The notes below the pieces were generated by a model, which was not told where the DNA came from, made no database searches, and worked only from the letters and a program-made list of their open reading frames with translations. From the NCBI GenBank assembly GCA_030691385.1, contig JAUYEI010000036.1, positions 1-40,384 of the forward strand: 40,384 bases of DNA, given 5' to 3'. The DNA comes from Azonexus sp. (GTDB taxonomy: Bacteria; Pseudomonadota; Gammaproteobacteria; Burkholderiales; Rhodocyclaceae). The position numbers and the translations under genes are program-made. Positions 27,031 through 36,059 of this stretch are shown here, one piece after another; within the stretch, counting starts at the first letter, position 1; every line of letters begins with the position of its first letter.

Positions 27031-28287
27031 TCAAATGATCATGAGCCCGGCGGTCATGCCACCACCGATGGCGAACAGGCCGGGCAGGGCGGCGCGGGCC
27101 AGCTTGCCGCCGCCGATGCTGACGACCAGCCCGATCTTGAAGACCAGGTTGGCGAGCAGGGCGAGCGTTACGGCAATGACGGCATCGCCGCTGACCACCT
27201 TGTCGAGATTGAACATGCGCAGGGTGGACAGGACACTGGCATCGGCATCGGTCAGGCCCGAAACCAGGGCGACGATGTACAAGCCGCTGCTGCCGGCAAT
27301 GTCCTGCAGCCAGGCCGAGGCAAGCAGCACGACGGCGTAGAGCAGACCGAAGGAAAATGCCGTTTTCAGTTCGGTCGGATTCTTCACTTCCGGCATCGGC
27401 AGGTCACCGGCTGCGGTAAGGGTGCGCCAGCCATACAGCGTGAGCGCGAGTCCAGGAACGATGCCGCAGGCAAAGACCGTGACAACCGGGGTGATCAGCG
27501 TCGGGGCGACGATCCCGGCAACGATGCCGATGCGGATCATCACCATGATGTTGGCGATCAGGATGACGATGGCCGACATGCGGATCAGGTGGGCATGGTC
27601 GCGGGCGTGGCGGGAAAACATCATGGTCGTTGCGGTCGACGAGGCCAGGCCGCCGAAAATGCCGAGCAGTGCAGCACCGTGGCGGGCACCGACAATGCGC
27701 AGGGCGAGGTAGCCGGCCAGGGCCAGGCCGGAGATCAGGACGACCATGTACCAGACCTGGCGCGGGTTGATCGCGTTGTACGGCCCGAAATCCTGGCTTG
27801 GCAAAATGGGCAGGATGACCAGCGAGAGCACGGCGAACTGCAGGATGGAATTGATGTCCTTGGGTGTTGTGCGTTCGCTGAACTGGCGCAGCTCCGCCTT
27901 GAAATAGAGGAGGATGGTGGTCGTGATGGCGAGCATGACGGCCAGCGTCGAGTAGCCTAACCAGACGGCGGCCCCCAGGCCATAGGTGATGATGATCGCC
28001 GCCTCGGACGTGAAACCGCGATATTGCTCTTCCTGCTGGGCTGAAAAATTCGAAGCGACCATGCTGCCCGAGATGACGAGCAGCCCGGCCACGAGCAGCC
28101 AGGGACCACCGGTTTTCTCGCCGAGCAGCGCAAACAGGCAGCCGAGCATGGCGACCAGGGCAAAGGTGCGCAGGCCGGCCGCGGCGTCCGGGCGCCGTTC
28201 GCGCTCCATGCCGATGAGCAGGCCGATGCCGAGTGCCGTGGCAAACGCCTCGACGGGGGCAGCCAGTTCCGGGACCACGAAGCTCAT
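27031..28287 (-). CDS. DUF4010/MgtC-type integral membrane protein
   Basis: The 418-residue protein is hydrophobic with about 11-13 predicted membrane helices. The N-terminus (ATALGIGLLIGMERERRPDAAAGLRTFALVAMLG) is the MgtC/SapB-like domain with its typical ER-R and GLRT residues, followed by the DUF4010 domain (VSGLTDADASVLS near residue 340 is characteristic). The transported substrate is unknown; MgtC relatives affect magnesium adaptation and intracellular survival in other species. An AGAGGA site precedes the ATG. It is divergent from ispD, with 41 bases between the two starts, so their promoters must overlap. Confidence 0.85.
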   Translation of the reverse strand: MSFVVPELAAPVEAFATALGIGLLIGMERERRPDAAAGLRTFALVAMLGCLFALLGEKTGGPWLLVAGLLVISGSMVASNFSAQQEEQYRGFTSEAAIIITYGLGAAVWLGYSTLAVMLAITTTILLYFKAELRQFSERTTPKDINSILQFAVLSLVILPILPSQDFGPYNAINPRQVWYMVVLISGLALAGYLALRIVGARHGAALLGIFGGLASSTATTMMFSRHARDHAHLIRMSAIVILIANIMVMIRIGIVAGIVAPTLITPVVTVFACGIVPGLALTLYGWRTLTAAGDLPMPEVKNPTELKTAFSFGLLYAVVLLASAWLQDIAGSSGLYIVALVSGLTDADASVLSTLRMFNLDKVVSGDAVIAVTLALLANLVFKIGLVVSIGGGKLARAALPGLFAIGGGMTAGLMII

Positions 28288-28328
28288 ACGAATCCTCTTT
28301 TGCGATGGTTCTTAAGTAAAATTAAGCC

Positions 28329-29015
28329 ATGCCACGCCATTACGCAATCGTTCCCGCTGCCGGCAGCGGTTCCCGCTTCGGTAGCGAGAAGCCGAAACAG
28401 TACCTCGACCTGCTCGGTCGCCCGCTGATTTTCCATACCTTGAAGGCTTTGACCGCCTGTCCGGACATCGAACGGGTGTGGGTCGTGCTGGCTCCGGACG
28501 ACGCGTGGTGGCCGCGTTTCGACTGGAGCGAACTCGGTCCCAAGCTCGAAACCGTGCGCTGCGGTGGCGCGACGCGGGCGGAGAGCGTGAGCAACGGCTT
28601 GCGCGCCGCGGCCATGGTCGCTGCCGACGACGACTGGATACTCGTGCACGACGCGGCGCGGCCCTGCCTCTCGGCGGCCATGCTCGATGCCCTGTTTGCC
28701 GAGCTGGCCGACGATCCGGTCGGCGGCATCCTCGCCGTGCCGGTGGCCGATACCATCAAGCGGGCCGATGCCGAACAACGCGTCGCCGCCACCGAGCCAC
28801 GCGACGGTTTATGGCAGGCGCAGACGCCGCAGATGTTTCGCTACGGTCAACTGGAAAAATCGCTCAAAAATGAAATCTCTGTCACCGACGAAGCCGGCGC
28901 CATCGAGGCCATGGGCCTCCAGCCGAAACTGGTGCGTGGCGATGCCACCAATCTGAAAGTCACCTATCCGGCCGACCTCGCCTTGGCCGCGATGATACTG
29001 AGGGCACGCAAATGA
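28329..29015 (+). CDS. ispD: 2-C-methyl-D-erythritol 4-phosphate cytidylyltransferase
   Basis: The 228-residue enzyme activates MEP with CTP in the non-mevalonate isoprenoid pathway. The N-terminal nucleotide loop is [18 protein letters not shown], with the conserved RAESVSNGL and [10 protein letters not shown] motifs and the T-P-Q motif (WQAQTPQMF). A TAAAAT sits seven bases before the ATG and no good Shine-Dalgarno is seen, so the message may have a very short leader. It overlaps ispF by four bases (ATGA). Confidence 0.97.
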   Translation: MPRHYAIVPAAGSGSRFGSEKPKQYLDLLGRPLIFHTLKALTACPDIERVWVVLAPDDAWWPRFDWSELGPKLETVRCGGATRAESVSNGLRAAAMVAADDDWILVHDAARPCLSAAMLDALFAELADDPVGGILAVPVADTIKRADAEQRVAATEPRDGLWQAQTPQMFRYGQLEKSLKNEISVTDEAGAIEAMGLQPKLVRGDATNLKVTYPADLALAAMILRARK

Positions 29016-29494
29016 ATTTCCGCGTCGGGCAGGGCTACGATGTGCACCAGTTGGTCGAGGGCCGCAAGCTGATGCTCGGCGGTGTCGACATTCCGCATGC
29101 GACCGGTCTGCTTGGCCATTCCGATGCCGACGCGCTGCTCCACGCGATCACCGACGCGTTGCTCGGCGCCGTCGGGCTCGGCGACATCGGCCGCCATTTT
29201 CCCGATAGCGATCCGCGCTACCAGGGCGCCGACAGCCGCGTCCTGCTCCGTGCCGCCGTCGCCCTGCTGGCCGAACGCGGCTGGCGGCCGGTCAATGTCG
29301 ATGCAACGCTGATCGCCCAGCAACCCAAGCTCGCCCCGCACGCCGCGGCAATGGTTGCCAACGTCGCCGCCGACCTCGGCATTGCCGCCGACTGCGTCAA
29401 TATCAAGGGCAAGACCAACGAACGCCTCGGCTATCTCGGCCGCGAGGAAGCCATCGAAGCGCAGGCCATCGCGCTGGTGGAACGTGTCGGCTGA
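29012..29494 (+). CDS. ispF: 2-C-methyl-D-erythritol 2,4-cyclodiphosphate synthase
   Basis: This 160-residue enzyme makes the cyclic diphosphate intermediate of the MEP pathway. Metal ligands are in GQGYDVHQL (Asp, His) and in [18 protein letters not shown]; the family signature continues with [12 protein letters not shown] and [10 protein letters not shown]. It works two steps after IspD, and the ispD-ispF order is common in proteobacteria. Its end overlaps the next gene, which starts on GTG inside it. Confidence 0.97.
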   Translation: MNFRVGQGYDVHQLVEGRKLMLGGVDIPHATGLLGHSDADALLHAITDALLGAVGLGDIGRHFPDSDPRYQGADSRVLLRAAVALLAERGWRPVNVDATLIAQQPKLAPHAAAMVANVAADLGIAADCVNIKGKTNERLGYLGREEAIEAQAIALVERVG

Positions 29495-30080
29495 GCGCCG
29501 AAACCAGAAGCAACCCAAACCGGCCACGGTCAGAGTTTTCTTCGCCCTCTGGCCAGCGCCTGAGGTGGCCGAGCGCCTCGGCAATATCGCCGACAACGCC
29601 GCCCTGTCGTTTGGCGGCCGCGTCACCCGGCGCGACACCATTCACCTGACGCTCGCCTTCCTTGGCAACGTTCCGGAAGCGCGTCTGCGTGATCTGTCGA
29701 TTGCCGCCGCCAAGGTTGGCGGCGAGCCATTCGCCATCAACGTCGACCAGCTCGGCTTCTGGTCGCACAACCACTTGCTGTGGGCCGGATGTCAGGCACC
29801 GTCGGCCCCGCTGGAGGTGCTGTCCAGTCAGTTGCGGCAGGCCCTGGCGCGGGCCGGATTCAGGGTCGGTGGTGAAGGCCGTAATTTTGTGCCCCACGTT
29901 ACGCTGGTCCGCCGCGTACCGGAGGCTACTGGGCCATCCGAATACCGCCCGCTGCCGTCGATTGAATCGCTGACCTGGCGCAACGAACGTTTCGTGCTGG
30001 TTCGTTCGACGTTGACCGAGCCTGGTTCGTCCTACCGGATCATCGACGAATTCCCGCTGACGGCAGGCTTCAGCGCCTGA
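29484..30080 (+). CDS. thpR: RNA 2',3'-cyclic phosphodiesterase (ThpR/LigT family)
   Basis: The 198-residue 2H phosphoesterase has both catalytic H-x-T-x motifs: IHLTLAFLG and PHVTLVRRV. These enzymes hydrolyse 2',3'-cyclic phosphates on RNA ends; the old name LigT comes from weak ligase activity in vitro. The start is the GTG at 29484, giving MSAERRNQ, which overlaps the ispF stop; no ATG is available before RVFFALWP, the family N-terminus. The stop overlaps the convergent envZ by 11 bases. The link to isoprenoid synthesis is only positional. Confidence 0.9.
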   Translation: MSAERRNQKQPKPATVRVFFALWPAPEVAERLGNIADNAALSFGGRVTRRDTIHLTLAFLGNVPEARLRDLSIAAAKVGGEPFAINVDQLGFWSHNHLLWAGCQAPSAPLEVLSSQLRQALARAGFRVGGEGRNFVPHVTLVRRVPEATGPSEYRPLPSIESLTWRNERFVLVRSTLTEPGSSYRIIDEFPLTAGFSA

Positions 30081-31374
30081 TCGGCAGCGCCAGGCGAACG
30101 AGCAGGCCACCGCCGGGGTTGGGCAGCAGGTCGAGCCGTCCGTCGTGCAGCCTGGCTATGCGCTCGACGATGGCCAGTCCGAGCCCGGTGCCGGTGGCGT
30201 CGGTGCGGGCGTTCTCCAAGCGGGTGAAGGGGCGTTTCAGGCGCTCGATCTCCTCAGCTGGAACGCCGGGGCCACGATCTTTGATTTCCACCCAAACCTC
30301 CCCGTTGACCGCAGCAGCAGACAGTGTGATGTCGCCGCCACCGTATTTGACGGCGTTGTCGATCAGGTTGGTCACGGCACGGGTGATCGCTTTCGGGCGC
30401 AGCAGTGTTTCCGGCAAGGCGTCGATGGCCGTGGTCAGCGCCTGGCCTACGCAGCGCTGGTGTTCGGCCAGGTCGGAGAGCAGGGCGCCAAGATCGGTCG
30501 CCACCGCTGCCTCGCCGGTCTCTGTCCGGGCGTAATCCATGAACTGGGAAATAACCGCTTCCATCTGCTCGATGTCGGCCACCACGGCCTGACGGGCGCT
30601 GTCGGCGACGCTCATTTCGGCCTCCAGACGCAGCCGGGTCAAGGGGGTGCGCAGGTCGTGCGAGATGCCGGCCAGCACCTCCGACCTATCCTTTTCATGG
30701 CGTTCGAGATCGGCGGCCATGGTGTTGAAGGCAATGGCCAGTCGACTCAGTTCCTCGGCGCCATTCTCCGGCAACGGCGCCGGTTTCTGGCCGCGACCGA
30801 CCGTCTCGGCTGATCTGGCCATGGCCTTGAGCGGCCGGCTGATGCGCGAGGCAATGAGCCAGGCCGCCGCCATGGCCAGGGCTACGGCGAGCAGGCCCCA
30901 GGCCAGCCAGTGGCTGGCGAAATCGCGGGCGGCGCGGTCGCGGGGCAGGACCAGCCAGTATTCTTCATCGTCGGCATCGTCGAGGCGGAAACTGACCCAG
31001 AAGCCGGAAACCTCGTCGACGCTGGCGGCAATCCGCGTGTGATCGCCCAGGCGAATTGTCAACTCACGCTGCAGGAGCCGGAAAAAACGCGAATCGGGCA
31101 TGGTCTCGATCTTGTCCTCCGGTTCGGCCGGCAGCAGGCGTATCCCTTCGCGCGTCGAGAATTCGGTGAACAGGCCCAGACGCTTGTCCGGCGCGGCAGC
31201 AAACAGCGAGGCACGAATCAGGTTGACCGCAGAAGCCGCCAGCTGGGCGGTTTCCCGCGCCCGCGGCTCGGCGTCGATGTAACGGAACAGGCTGAGCCAG
31301 GCCGCCGTGGTCAGCAGCACCAGCATGGCAAGCAGCAGAAATGTGCGCGCCAGCAGCGTGCGCGGCATCAGCAC
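30070..31374 (-). CDS. envZ: EnvZ-type sensor histidine kinase
   Basis: The 434-residue kinase has TM1 at about 10-30, a periplasmic loop of about 120 residues, TM2 about 157-177 and a HAMP domain to about 228. His239 in GISHDLRTPLTRLRLE is the phosphorylated residue; LIDNAVKYGG (Asn340) is the N box, DRGPGVP and GTGLGLAI the G boxes. GTG at 31374 was taken as the start, and ATG 31368 two codons later is as good. It is five bases behind ompR and forms with it a two-component system of the EnvZ/OmpR kind, probably sensing osmolarity or envelope state. Confidence 0.93.
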   Translation of the reverse strand: MLMPRTLLARTFLLLAMLVLLTTAAWLSLFRYIDAEPRARETAQLAASAVNLIRASLFAAAPDKRLGLFTEFSTREGIRLLPAEPEDKIETMPDSRFFRLLQRELTIRLGDHTRIAASVDEVSGFWVSFRLDDADDEEYWLVLPRDRAARDFASHWLAWGLLAVALAMAAAWLIASRISRPLKAMARSAETVGRGQKPAPLPENGAEELSRLAIAFNTMAADLERHEKDRSEVLAGISHDLRTPLTRLRLEAEMSVADSARQAVVADIEQMEAVISQFMDYARTETGEAAVATDLGALLSDLAEHQRCVGQALTTAIDALPETLLRPKAITRAVTNLIDNAVKYGGGDITLSAAAVNGEVWVEIKDRGPGVPAEEIERLKRPFTRLENARTDATGTGLGLAIVERIARLHDGRLDLLPNPGGGLLVRLALPIRR

Positions 31375-31379
31375 CCGGA

Positions 31380-32108
31380 CTATTCCTTCGCGGCGCCGTC
31401 CGGCACGAAGACGTAGCCGAAGCCCCAGACCGTCTGCAGGTAGCGCGGCTGGGCCGGGTCGGCTTCGATGAGTTTGCGCAGGCGCGACACCTGGACGTCG
31501 ATGGCGCGGTCGAACGGCCCCTGTTCGCGGCCGCGGGCCAGGGTCATGAGCTTGTCGCGCGACAGCGGCTGGCGCGGGTGCTGGAGCAGCACCTTGAGCA
31601 CGGCAAATTCGCCGGTGGTCAGGGACTGCAGTTCATCGCCACGGGTCAGCGTGCGGGCGGCGAGGTCGACTTCGATGTTGCCGAAGGTGATCTTTTCCTG
31701 GTCGTCTTCCGGCGCCCCGGGCGGACGGCGGCCCTGGCGGCGCAGGACGGCGTGGATGCGGGCGAGCAGTTCGCGCGGGTTGAAGGGTTTGGGCAGGTAG
31801 TCGTCGGCGCCCATTTCAAGGCCGACGATGCGGTCCACCTCGTCGCCCTTGGCGGTCAGCATGATGATCGGCGTCCGGTCGCCCTGGCCGCGCAGGCGGC
31901 GGCAGATGGTCAGGCCGTCTTCGCCCGGCATCATGAGGTCGAGAACGATCAGGTGGACATGTTCGCGGGCGCGCAGCTTGTTCATCTGCTGGCCGTCGGC
32001 GGCGGCCTTGACCTCGAAGCCCTGCTCGCCGAGGTAGCGGACGAGCAGGTCACGCAGACGGGCGTCGTCATCGACGACAAGAATGTGTTGGCGTTGTTGT
32101 TCGTTCAT
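31380..32108 (-). CDS. ompR: OmpR-type response regulator
   Basis: The 242-residue regulator has a receiver domain with VVDDDARL, the phosphorylated Asp57 (IVLDLMMPGEDGL), MLTAKG and the conserved Lys in YLPKPFNPREL. The winged-helix DNA-binding domain follows (SLTTGEFAVLKVLL ... DVQVSRLRKLIEADPAQPRYLQTVWGFGYVF). The start MNEQQRQHILV was chosen by family; the frame runs 17 codons further. It is cotranscribed with envZ and divergent from the small secreted protein gene, which could be one of its targets. Confidence 0.95.
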   Translation of the reverse strand: MNEQQRQHILVVDDDARLRDLLVRYLGEQGFEVKAAADGQQMNKLRAREHVHLIVLDLMMPGEDGLTICRRLRGQGDRTPIIMLTAKGDEVDRIVGLEMGADDYLPKPFNPRELLARIHAVLRRQGRRPPGAPEDDQEKITFGNIEVDLAARTLTRGDELQSLTTGEFAVLKVLLQHPRQPLSRDKLMTLARGREQGPFDRAIDVQVSRLRKLIEADPAQPRYLQTVWGFGYVFVPDGAAKE

Positions 32109-32267
32109 GCTGGCAAGGATAAGGGCGGACAGTGAATGGAACGCGGCAAATGGTAACAAGCTTTTACCGGGGCGGGCCGGGAAACATATTCTTACATTTC
32201 GAAGCGCTTGTCCGGCGCCGGCAGATGGACAATGATGACATCTGAAACGCCTGTCGTAGCACCTGCC

Positions 32268-32597
32268 ATGAAACGTCTTTTCGCCCTTTCCCTGTTGCTG
32301 CTGAGCCTGCTTGGCTCGGCCGGTGGCGTCTGGGCGCAGGGTTACTGGCGCGACCTGCCGCCGGAAGACCGGCGCCAGCTACGCCAGCAGATGCGTGAGC
32401 ACTGGCAGCAGGAACGTGAATTCCGCCGCGACGAAGGCGCACCGCGCTGGCGCGATGTGCCGCCGGAAGACCGCCGCCGCCTGCGCGACGAAATGCGCGA
32501 GCAGCGCGCCTGGCAGGAGCGTGAGCGGGGAAGCTGGGCAGACCAGCGCGAGCAACGCGAACATCGGGGTGAGGGTCGAGGCTGGCGCCGAGATTGA
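32268..32597 (+). CDS. Small secreted Arg/Glu-rich protein with an internal repeat (DUF3106-like)
   Basis: This 109-residue protein has a clear signal peptide (MKRLFALSLLLLSLLGSAGG, cleavage after VWAQ). The mature part contains two near-identical units, WRDLPPEDRRQLRQQMREHW and WRDVPPEDRRRLRDEMREQR, each with the W-x3-PPEDR pattern of DUF3106-type periplasmic proteins, then an Arg/Glu/Gly-rich end. Such helical, charged periplasmic proteins may be stress chaperones of the Spy type, but that is only analogy. The ATG at 32268 places the signal peptide correctly; upstream ATGs at 32232/32235 would add a leader. It is divergent from ompR-envZ and may be controlled by OmpR. Confidence 0.82.
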   Translation: MKRLFALSLLLLSLLGSAGGVWAQGYWRDLPPEDRRQLRQQMREHWQQEREFRRDEGAPRWRDVPPEDRRRLRDEMREQRAWQERERGSWADQREQREHRGEGRGWRRD

Positions 32598-32635
32598 GTC
32601 CCGACTGGGCCGCGCCTCCGGTAAAATGCCGGCCC

Positions 32636-33325
32636 ATGCTGATCCTCGCTCTCGAAACTTCAACTGAACTTGGCTCCTGCGCTCTCTGGCATGATGGTGT
32701 GGTAGCCGAACGCATCTGCCCGGCGGGCAAGTCTCATTCCGAAACGCTGCTGCCGCTGGTCCGCGAACTGCTGGCCGAAGCCGGAGTGAAGGTCAGGCAA
32801 CTCGATGCGCTTGCTTTCGGCGTTGGTCCCGGCGCCTTTACCGGTTTGCGGATCGCCTGTGGCGCGGCGCAGGGGCTGGCCGTCGCCGCCAATCTGCCGC
32901 TGATTCCGGTGACCAGTCTCGAAACAATGGCGGCGCAGGCCGGCGCCGACCGCGTGCTGGCCCTGCTTGATGCGCGCATGGGCGAAGTTTATTCAGGCAG
33001 CTATCAATTGATTGACGGTGCATACCTTCTGCGCAGTGAAATTCGTGTTTCGGCGCCGGATGCTGTAGCGCTGCCGGCCGAGCCGGGCTGGCTGGCCTGC
33101 GGCAATGCCATCGCCGCTCATCCGGCTTTGGCTGAGCGCCTGAGTACCGCCGGCATTGCAGTGCAAGCGGAGATTTTGCCGACTGCTGCAACCGTCGCCC
33201 GCCTGGCGGTACCACGCGCCGCCCGTGGCGAAGGTATCGATGCCGCTCTGGCCGCACCGCTTTACATCCGCGACAAGGTGGCAAAGACGGTGGCCGAACG
33301 ACTCAGCGAAGGTGGGCGGGCTTAA
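32636..33325 (+). CDS. tsaB: tRNA threonylcarbamoyladenosine synthesis protein TsaB
   Basis: The 229-residue TsaB is an ASKHA-fold partner of TsaD and TsaE in making t6A37 in tRNAs. Family features: MLILALETSTELGSCAL at the start, HSETLLPLVRELL and FGVGPGAFTGLRIACGAAQGLA. The start at 32636 leaves 38 bases after the previous gene. The next gene, rimI, begins four bases after its stop; the tsaB-rimI order is typical of proteobacteria. Confidence 0.95.
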   Translation: MLILALETSTELGSCALWHDGVVAERICPAGKSHSETLLPLVRELLAEAGVKVRQLDALAFGVGPGAFTGLRIACGAAQGLAVAANLPLIPVTSLETMAAQAGADRVLALLDARMGEVYSGSYQLIDGAYLLRSEIRVSAPDAVALPAEPGWLACGNAIAAHPALAERLSTAGIAVQAEILPTAATVARLAVPRAARGEGIDAALAAPLYIRDKVAKTVAERLSEGGRA

Positions 33326-33326
33326 A

Positions 33327-33343
33327 CCTTGAAACCTCAGTTG
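33327..33343 (+). repeat. Near copy of the 17-bp repeat arm at the rimI start
   Basis: CCTTGAAACCTCAGTTG differs by one base from the arms at 23492 and 23609. It contains the probable TTG start of rimI and follows the tsaB stop by one base. Confidence 0.6.
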
Positions 33344-33802
33344 AGCGCCTTGAGCATTCCGGCCGAGTTTTTTCCGATGAACGAGCGCGACCTCGACGCG
33401 GTGGCGGCGCTCGAAGCTACCCTGCAGGTTTTTCCGTGGTCGCGCGGCAATTTTGCCGATTCGCTGACGGCCGGCTACAGCGTCTGGGTGCTGCGTGTGG
33501 GCGGTGAGCTGATCGGTTTTTCGGTGGTCATGTCGGTCATCGACGAGGCGCATCTGCTGACCATCGGCGTCTGCAAGCGCTACCAGGGGCAGGGCTACGG
33601 CGCGCGGCTGCTGCGCCATGCCATGGAGTGCGCCCGGCTGGGGGGCGCGACCAAGCTGTTTCTCGAGGTCCGGCCCTCCAACGAGCGGGCTGTCGAACTC
33701 TATCGTCACTTCGGATTTCACCAGATCGGCCTGCGCAAGGGCTATTATCCGGCGGTGATCGGACGCGAGGATGCGCTGATTTTTGACAAGGAATTAGGGT
33801 GA
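33329..33802 (+). CDS. rimI: Ribosomal protein S18 alanine N-acetyltransferase (RimI), GNAT family
   Basis: This GNAT enzyme acetylates the N-terminal alanine of ribosomal protein S18, using acetyl-CoA. The acetyl-CoA loop is VCKRYQGQGYGARLL and the C-terminal part has the family end (NERAVELYRHFGFHQIGLRKGYYP, ... REDALIFDKEL). The start is uncertain. ATG 33377 (MNERDLDAV) would cut the first strand, since FFPMNERDLDAVAALE aligns with the usual start region. TTG at 33329, 33341 or 33350 is therefore likely; 33329 gives 157 residues and lies in a dispersed repeat. The stop overlaps the next gene's GTG by four bases. Confidence 0.9.
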   Translation: MKPQLSALSIPAEFFPMNERDLDAVAALEATLQVFPWSRGNFADSLTAGYSVWVLRVGGELIGFSVVMSVIDEAHLLTIGVCKRYQGQGYGARLLRHAMECARLGGATKLFLEVRPSNERAVELYRHFGFHQIGLRKGYYPAVIGREDALIFDKELG

Positions 33803-34584
33803 GTCTAAGCCGCGAGCAGATGCTGGTCGAGATGGGCATAACGCCGATCTGGGTGTTGCGCGATAGCGAGCCAAGCGTACCTGCCCTCGAGGGGCGCGAG
33901 GACGTCGTGGTAGAACCAGCCCATGCGCCTGCGCCAGAAGAGGCAGCGGCCTTGCTGCCGGAAACCGCCCCGGCAGCAAGGCCGCTGCCCGATGTTGCGC
34001 TGCGCCCGATGACGCCGGTCGATACGCTGAACTGGCCCGAACTGGCCAAACAAGTCGCCGAATGCCGCGCCTGCCCGCTTTGCGAGCAACGCAAACAGGC
34101 CGTGCTCGGTGTCGGCGATCTCAATCCGGACTGGCTGTTCATCGGCGAAGGACCGGGGGCAGAGGAGGACGTCAAGGGCGAACCTTTCGTCGGCCAGGCC
34201 GGCAAGCTGCTCGATGCCATGCTGGCCTCGCTCGATATCGCGCGCGGCAACCGGGTTTATATCGCCAATGCGGTCAAATGCCGGCCGCCCGGCAACCGGA
34301 CGCCGGAAGCGGCTGAAATGGCGGCCTGCTGGCCTTACCTGGAACGGCAGATCGCGTTGCTCAAGCCGAAGATCATCGTGCTGCTCGGCAAGGCGGCCGT
34401 CCATGCCGTGCTGCATGACGACAAGTCACTGGCCTCGCTGCGCGGCAAGCCTTACGAATACGCGGGGATTCCGCTGGTGGTGACTTATCACCCGGCCTAT
34501 CTGCTGCGCAATTTGCCGGACAAGGCCAAGGCCTGGGAAGACCTGCTCTTTGCCCGCCGCATGTTAGTCGCTAGTAACCAATGA
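33799..34584 (+). CDS. Uracil-DNA glycosylase, family 4 (Fe-S type)
   Basis: The 261-residue enzyme removes uracil from DNA. The core has GEGPGAEEDVKGEPFVGQAG (motif A region), NAVKCRPPGNRTP, and the closing motif VTYHPAYLLRN. The four cluster cysteines of family 4 are visible: the CRACPLC pair region, CRPPGN and ACWPYL. The first 85 residues are a variable, proline- and alanine-rich leader not needed for catalysis. The start is GTG (GTGA overlap with the rimI stop). It completes a tsaB-rimI-udg run. A strong hairpin covers its last codons. Confidence 0.93.
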   Translation: MSLSREQMLVEMGITPIWVLRDSEPSVPALEGREDVVVEPAHAPAPEEAAALLPETAPAARPLPDVALRPMTPVDTLNWPELAKQVAECRACPLCEQRKQAVLGVGDLNPDWLFIGEGPGAEEDVKGEPFVGQAGKLLDAMLASLDIARGNRVYIANAVKCRPPGNRTPEAAEMAACWPYLERQIALLKPKIIVLLGKAAVHAVLHDDKSLASLRGKPYEYAGIPLVVTYHPAYLLRNLPDKAKAWEDLLFARRMLVASNQ

Positions 34585-34593
34585 CTAGCGACT
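34566..34593. terminator. Hairpin between convergent udg and lplT, possible bidirectional terminator
   Basis: AGTCGCTAGT (34566-34575) pairs with ACTAGCGACT (34584-34593) around an eight-base loop. A further CTAG-containing stretch (GGTCACTAGC) follows. The hairpin lies across the udg stop and before the lplT stop at 34599. There is no U-run, so intrinsic termination is uncertain. Confidence 0.5.
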
Positions 34594-34598
34594 GGTCA

Positions 34599-35867
34599 CT
34601 AGCAGTGGGGTGACGAGTCGTCCAGATGCTGAACGTCATCCTGCTGTTTCTGGTTCTCGATATGGCGCAGGCGGATGAGGTACATCAGGCTGCTGACGAA
34701 GAACCCGAACAGCGTGACGACCCAGTAGATCGAGATGTCCATCTTGATCATCAGGTAGTACAGCCCGGTCATGATCAGGATGGAGATGTTTTCGTTGAAG
34801 TTCTGCACGGCGATCGAGTGGCCGGCGCCCATCAGGATGTGGCCGCGATGCTGGAGCAGGGCGTTCATCGGCACGACGAAGAAGCCGGACAGGCCGCCGA
34901 TCAGGATGAGCAGCGGCACGGCCAGCCATATTTCATGAACGAAGTTCATGATCAGCACGATGAGGCCCATGGCGATGCCGAGCGGGATGACCTGCACCGA
35001 CTTGCGCAGCGTGATGTACTTGGCCGCCGCAATGGCGCCGACGGCGACGCCGACGGCAACCACACCCTGGAGCATCGAGGCTTTCGACAGACCAAGGCCA
35101 AGCGCGGTTTCCGACCATTTGATGACGATGAATTGCAGCGTCGCGCCGGCACCCCAGAACAGCGTGGTGACGGCCAGCGAAATCTGGCCGAGCCGGTCGC
35201 GCCAGAGCAGGCCCAGGCAGTGATTGAATTCGTGGATCAGGTAAATCGGGTTCTTTTTAAGTGCCTTGTGTTCGACGCCGGTGTCGGGAATGTAGAGATT
35301 GAACAGGGCAGCGATAATGTAGAGCACGGCAACGACAGAGAGCGCCATTTCGCTGATGCTATCGACACCCGTGTCGAACACGGGGAAATCGAAGGCGAGC
35401 AGGTGCTGGGCGATATCCGGGCGGATCAGCATGCCGCCGATGACGACGCCGAGGATGATGGCGCCGACGGTGAGGCCTTCGATCCAGCCGTTGGCGACGA
35501 CAAGCAGGCGGTGCGGCAGGTATTCGGTCAGGATGCCGTACTTGGCCGGCGAGTAGGCGGCGGCGCCAAGGCCAACGACAGCGTAGGCGAGCAGCGGATG
35601 GGCACCGAAGAACATCATGCTGCAGCCGATGATCTTGATGCCGTTGCTGATCAGCATGACCCGGCCCTTGGGCATCGAGTCGGCGAAGGCGCCGACGAAG
35701 GCGGCGAGCACGACATAGGAAACGGTGAAAAAAGTCTTGAGCAGCGGTTCGTATTCCGACGGCGCCTGCATCTCGCGCAGGGCGGCAATGGCGGCGATCA
35801 GCAGGGCATTGTCGGCCAGCGCGGAGAAAAACTGCGCGGCCATGATGATGTAGAACCTGAACGGCAC
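34599..35867 (-). CDS. lplT: Lysophospholipid transporter LplT-like MFS protein
   Basis: The 422-residue protein has about 12 membrane segments and the LplT start FYIIMAAQFFSALADNALLIAAIA. GAFADSMPKGRVMLISNGIKIIG corresponds to the loop 2-3 region of the major facilitator fold, and AAYSPAKYGILTEYLP is typical of LplT. LplT flips lysophospholipids inward across the inner membrane for re-acylation. In E. coli it is paired with the acyltransferase Aas; no acyltransferase is next to it here. The start is GTG at 35867, since no ATG is in frame before the family N-terminus. Confidence 0.88.
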   Translation of the reverse strand: MPFRFYIIMAAQFFSALADNALLIAAIAALREMQAPSEYEPLLKTFFTVSYVVLAAFVGAFADSMPKGRVMLISNGIKIIGCSMMFFGAHPLLAYAVVGLGAAAYSPAKYGILTEYLPHRLLVVANGWIEGLTVGAIILGVVIGGMLIRPDIAQHLLAFDFPVFDTGVDSISEMALSVVAVLYIIAALFNLYIPDTGVEHKALKKNPIYLIHEFNHCLGLLWRDRLGQISLAVTTLFWGAGATLQFIVIKWSETALGLGLSKASMLQGVVAVGVAVGAIAAAKYITLRKSVQVIPLGIAMGLIVLIMNFVHEIWLAVPLLILIGGLSGFFVVPMNALLQHRGHILMGAGHSIAVQNFNENISILIMTGLYYLMIKMDISIYWVVTLFGFFVSSLMYLIRLRHIENQKQQDDVQHLDDSSPHC

Positions 35868-35903
35868 GGAGGATTTGTCTCTTGTATATGACTTTGGGCG
35901 AGG

Positions 35904-35931
35904 TTTATACCACGCTCAGGATTCAGCGCAA
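35904..35931 (-). promoter_or_regulatory. Candidate lplT promoter
   Basis: On the minus strand TTGCGC (35931-35926) and TATAAA (35909-35904) are separated by 16 bases, 37 bases before the GTG start. The -10 is good, the -35 only half matches. Confidence 0.35.
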
Positions 35932-36059
35932 GGCTTGCGCGGATGGTCCTGTTGTGCATGGTTGCCTCGTGCTTGCCTGATTCCCGCTTGACCCAGAGAC
36001 GCCTTGTTGCGTCTTGATGACGGTCAAGCAAGGCCGAACGCGCCCTGGCCCGGCCACTT

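Noticed and set aside
28300..28329. Leaderless ispD message from TAAAAT at 28317-28322
   Set aside because: No -35 element at the right distance; kept only as a remark under ispD.
34626..35891. 421-codon open frame on the plus strand opposite lplT
   Set aside because: The product is an Asp/Glu/His-rich string complementary to hydrophobic codons, without any family motif.
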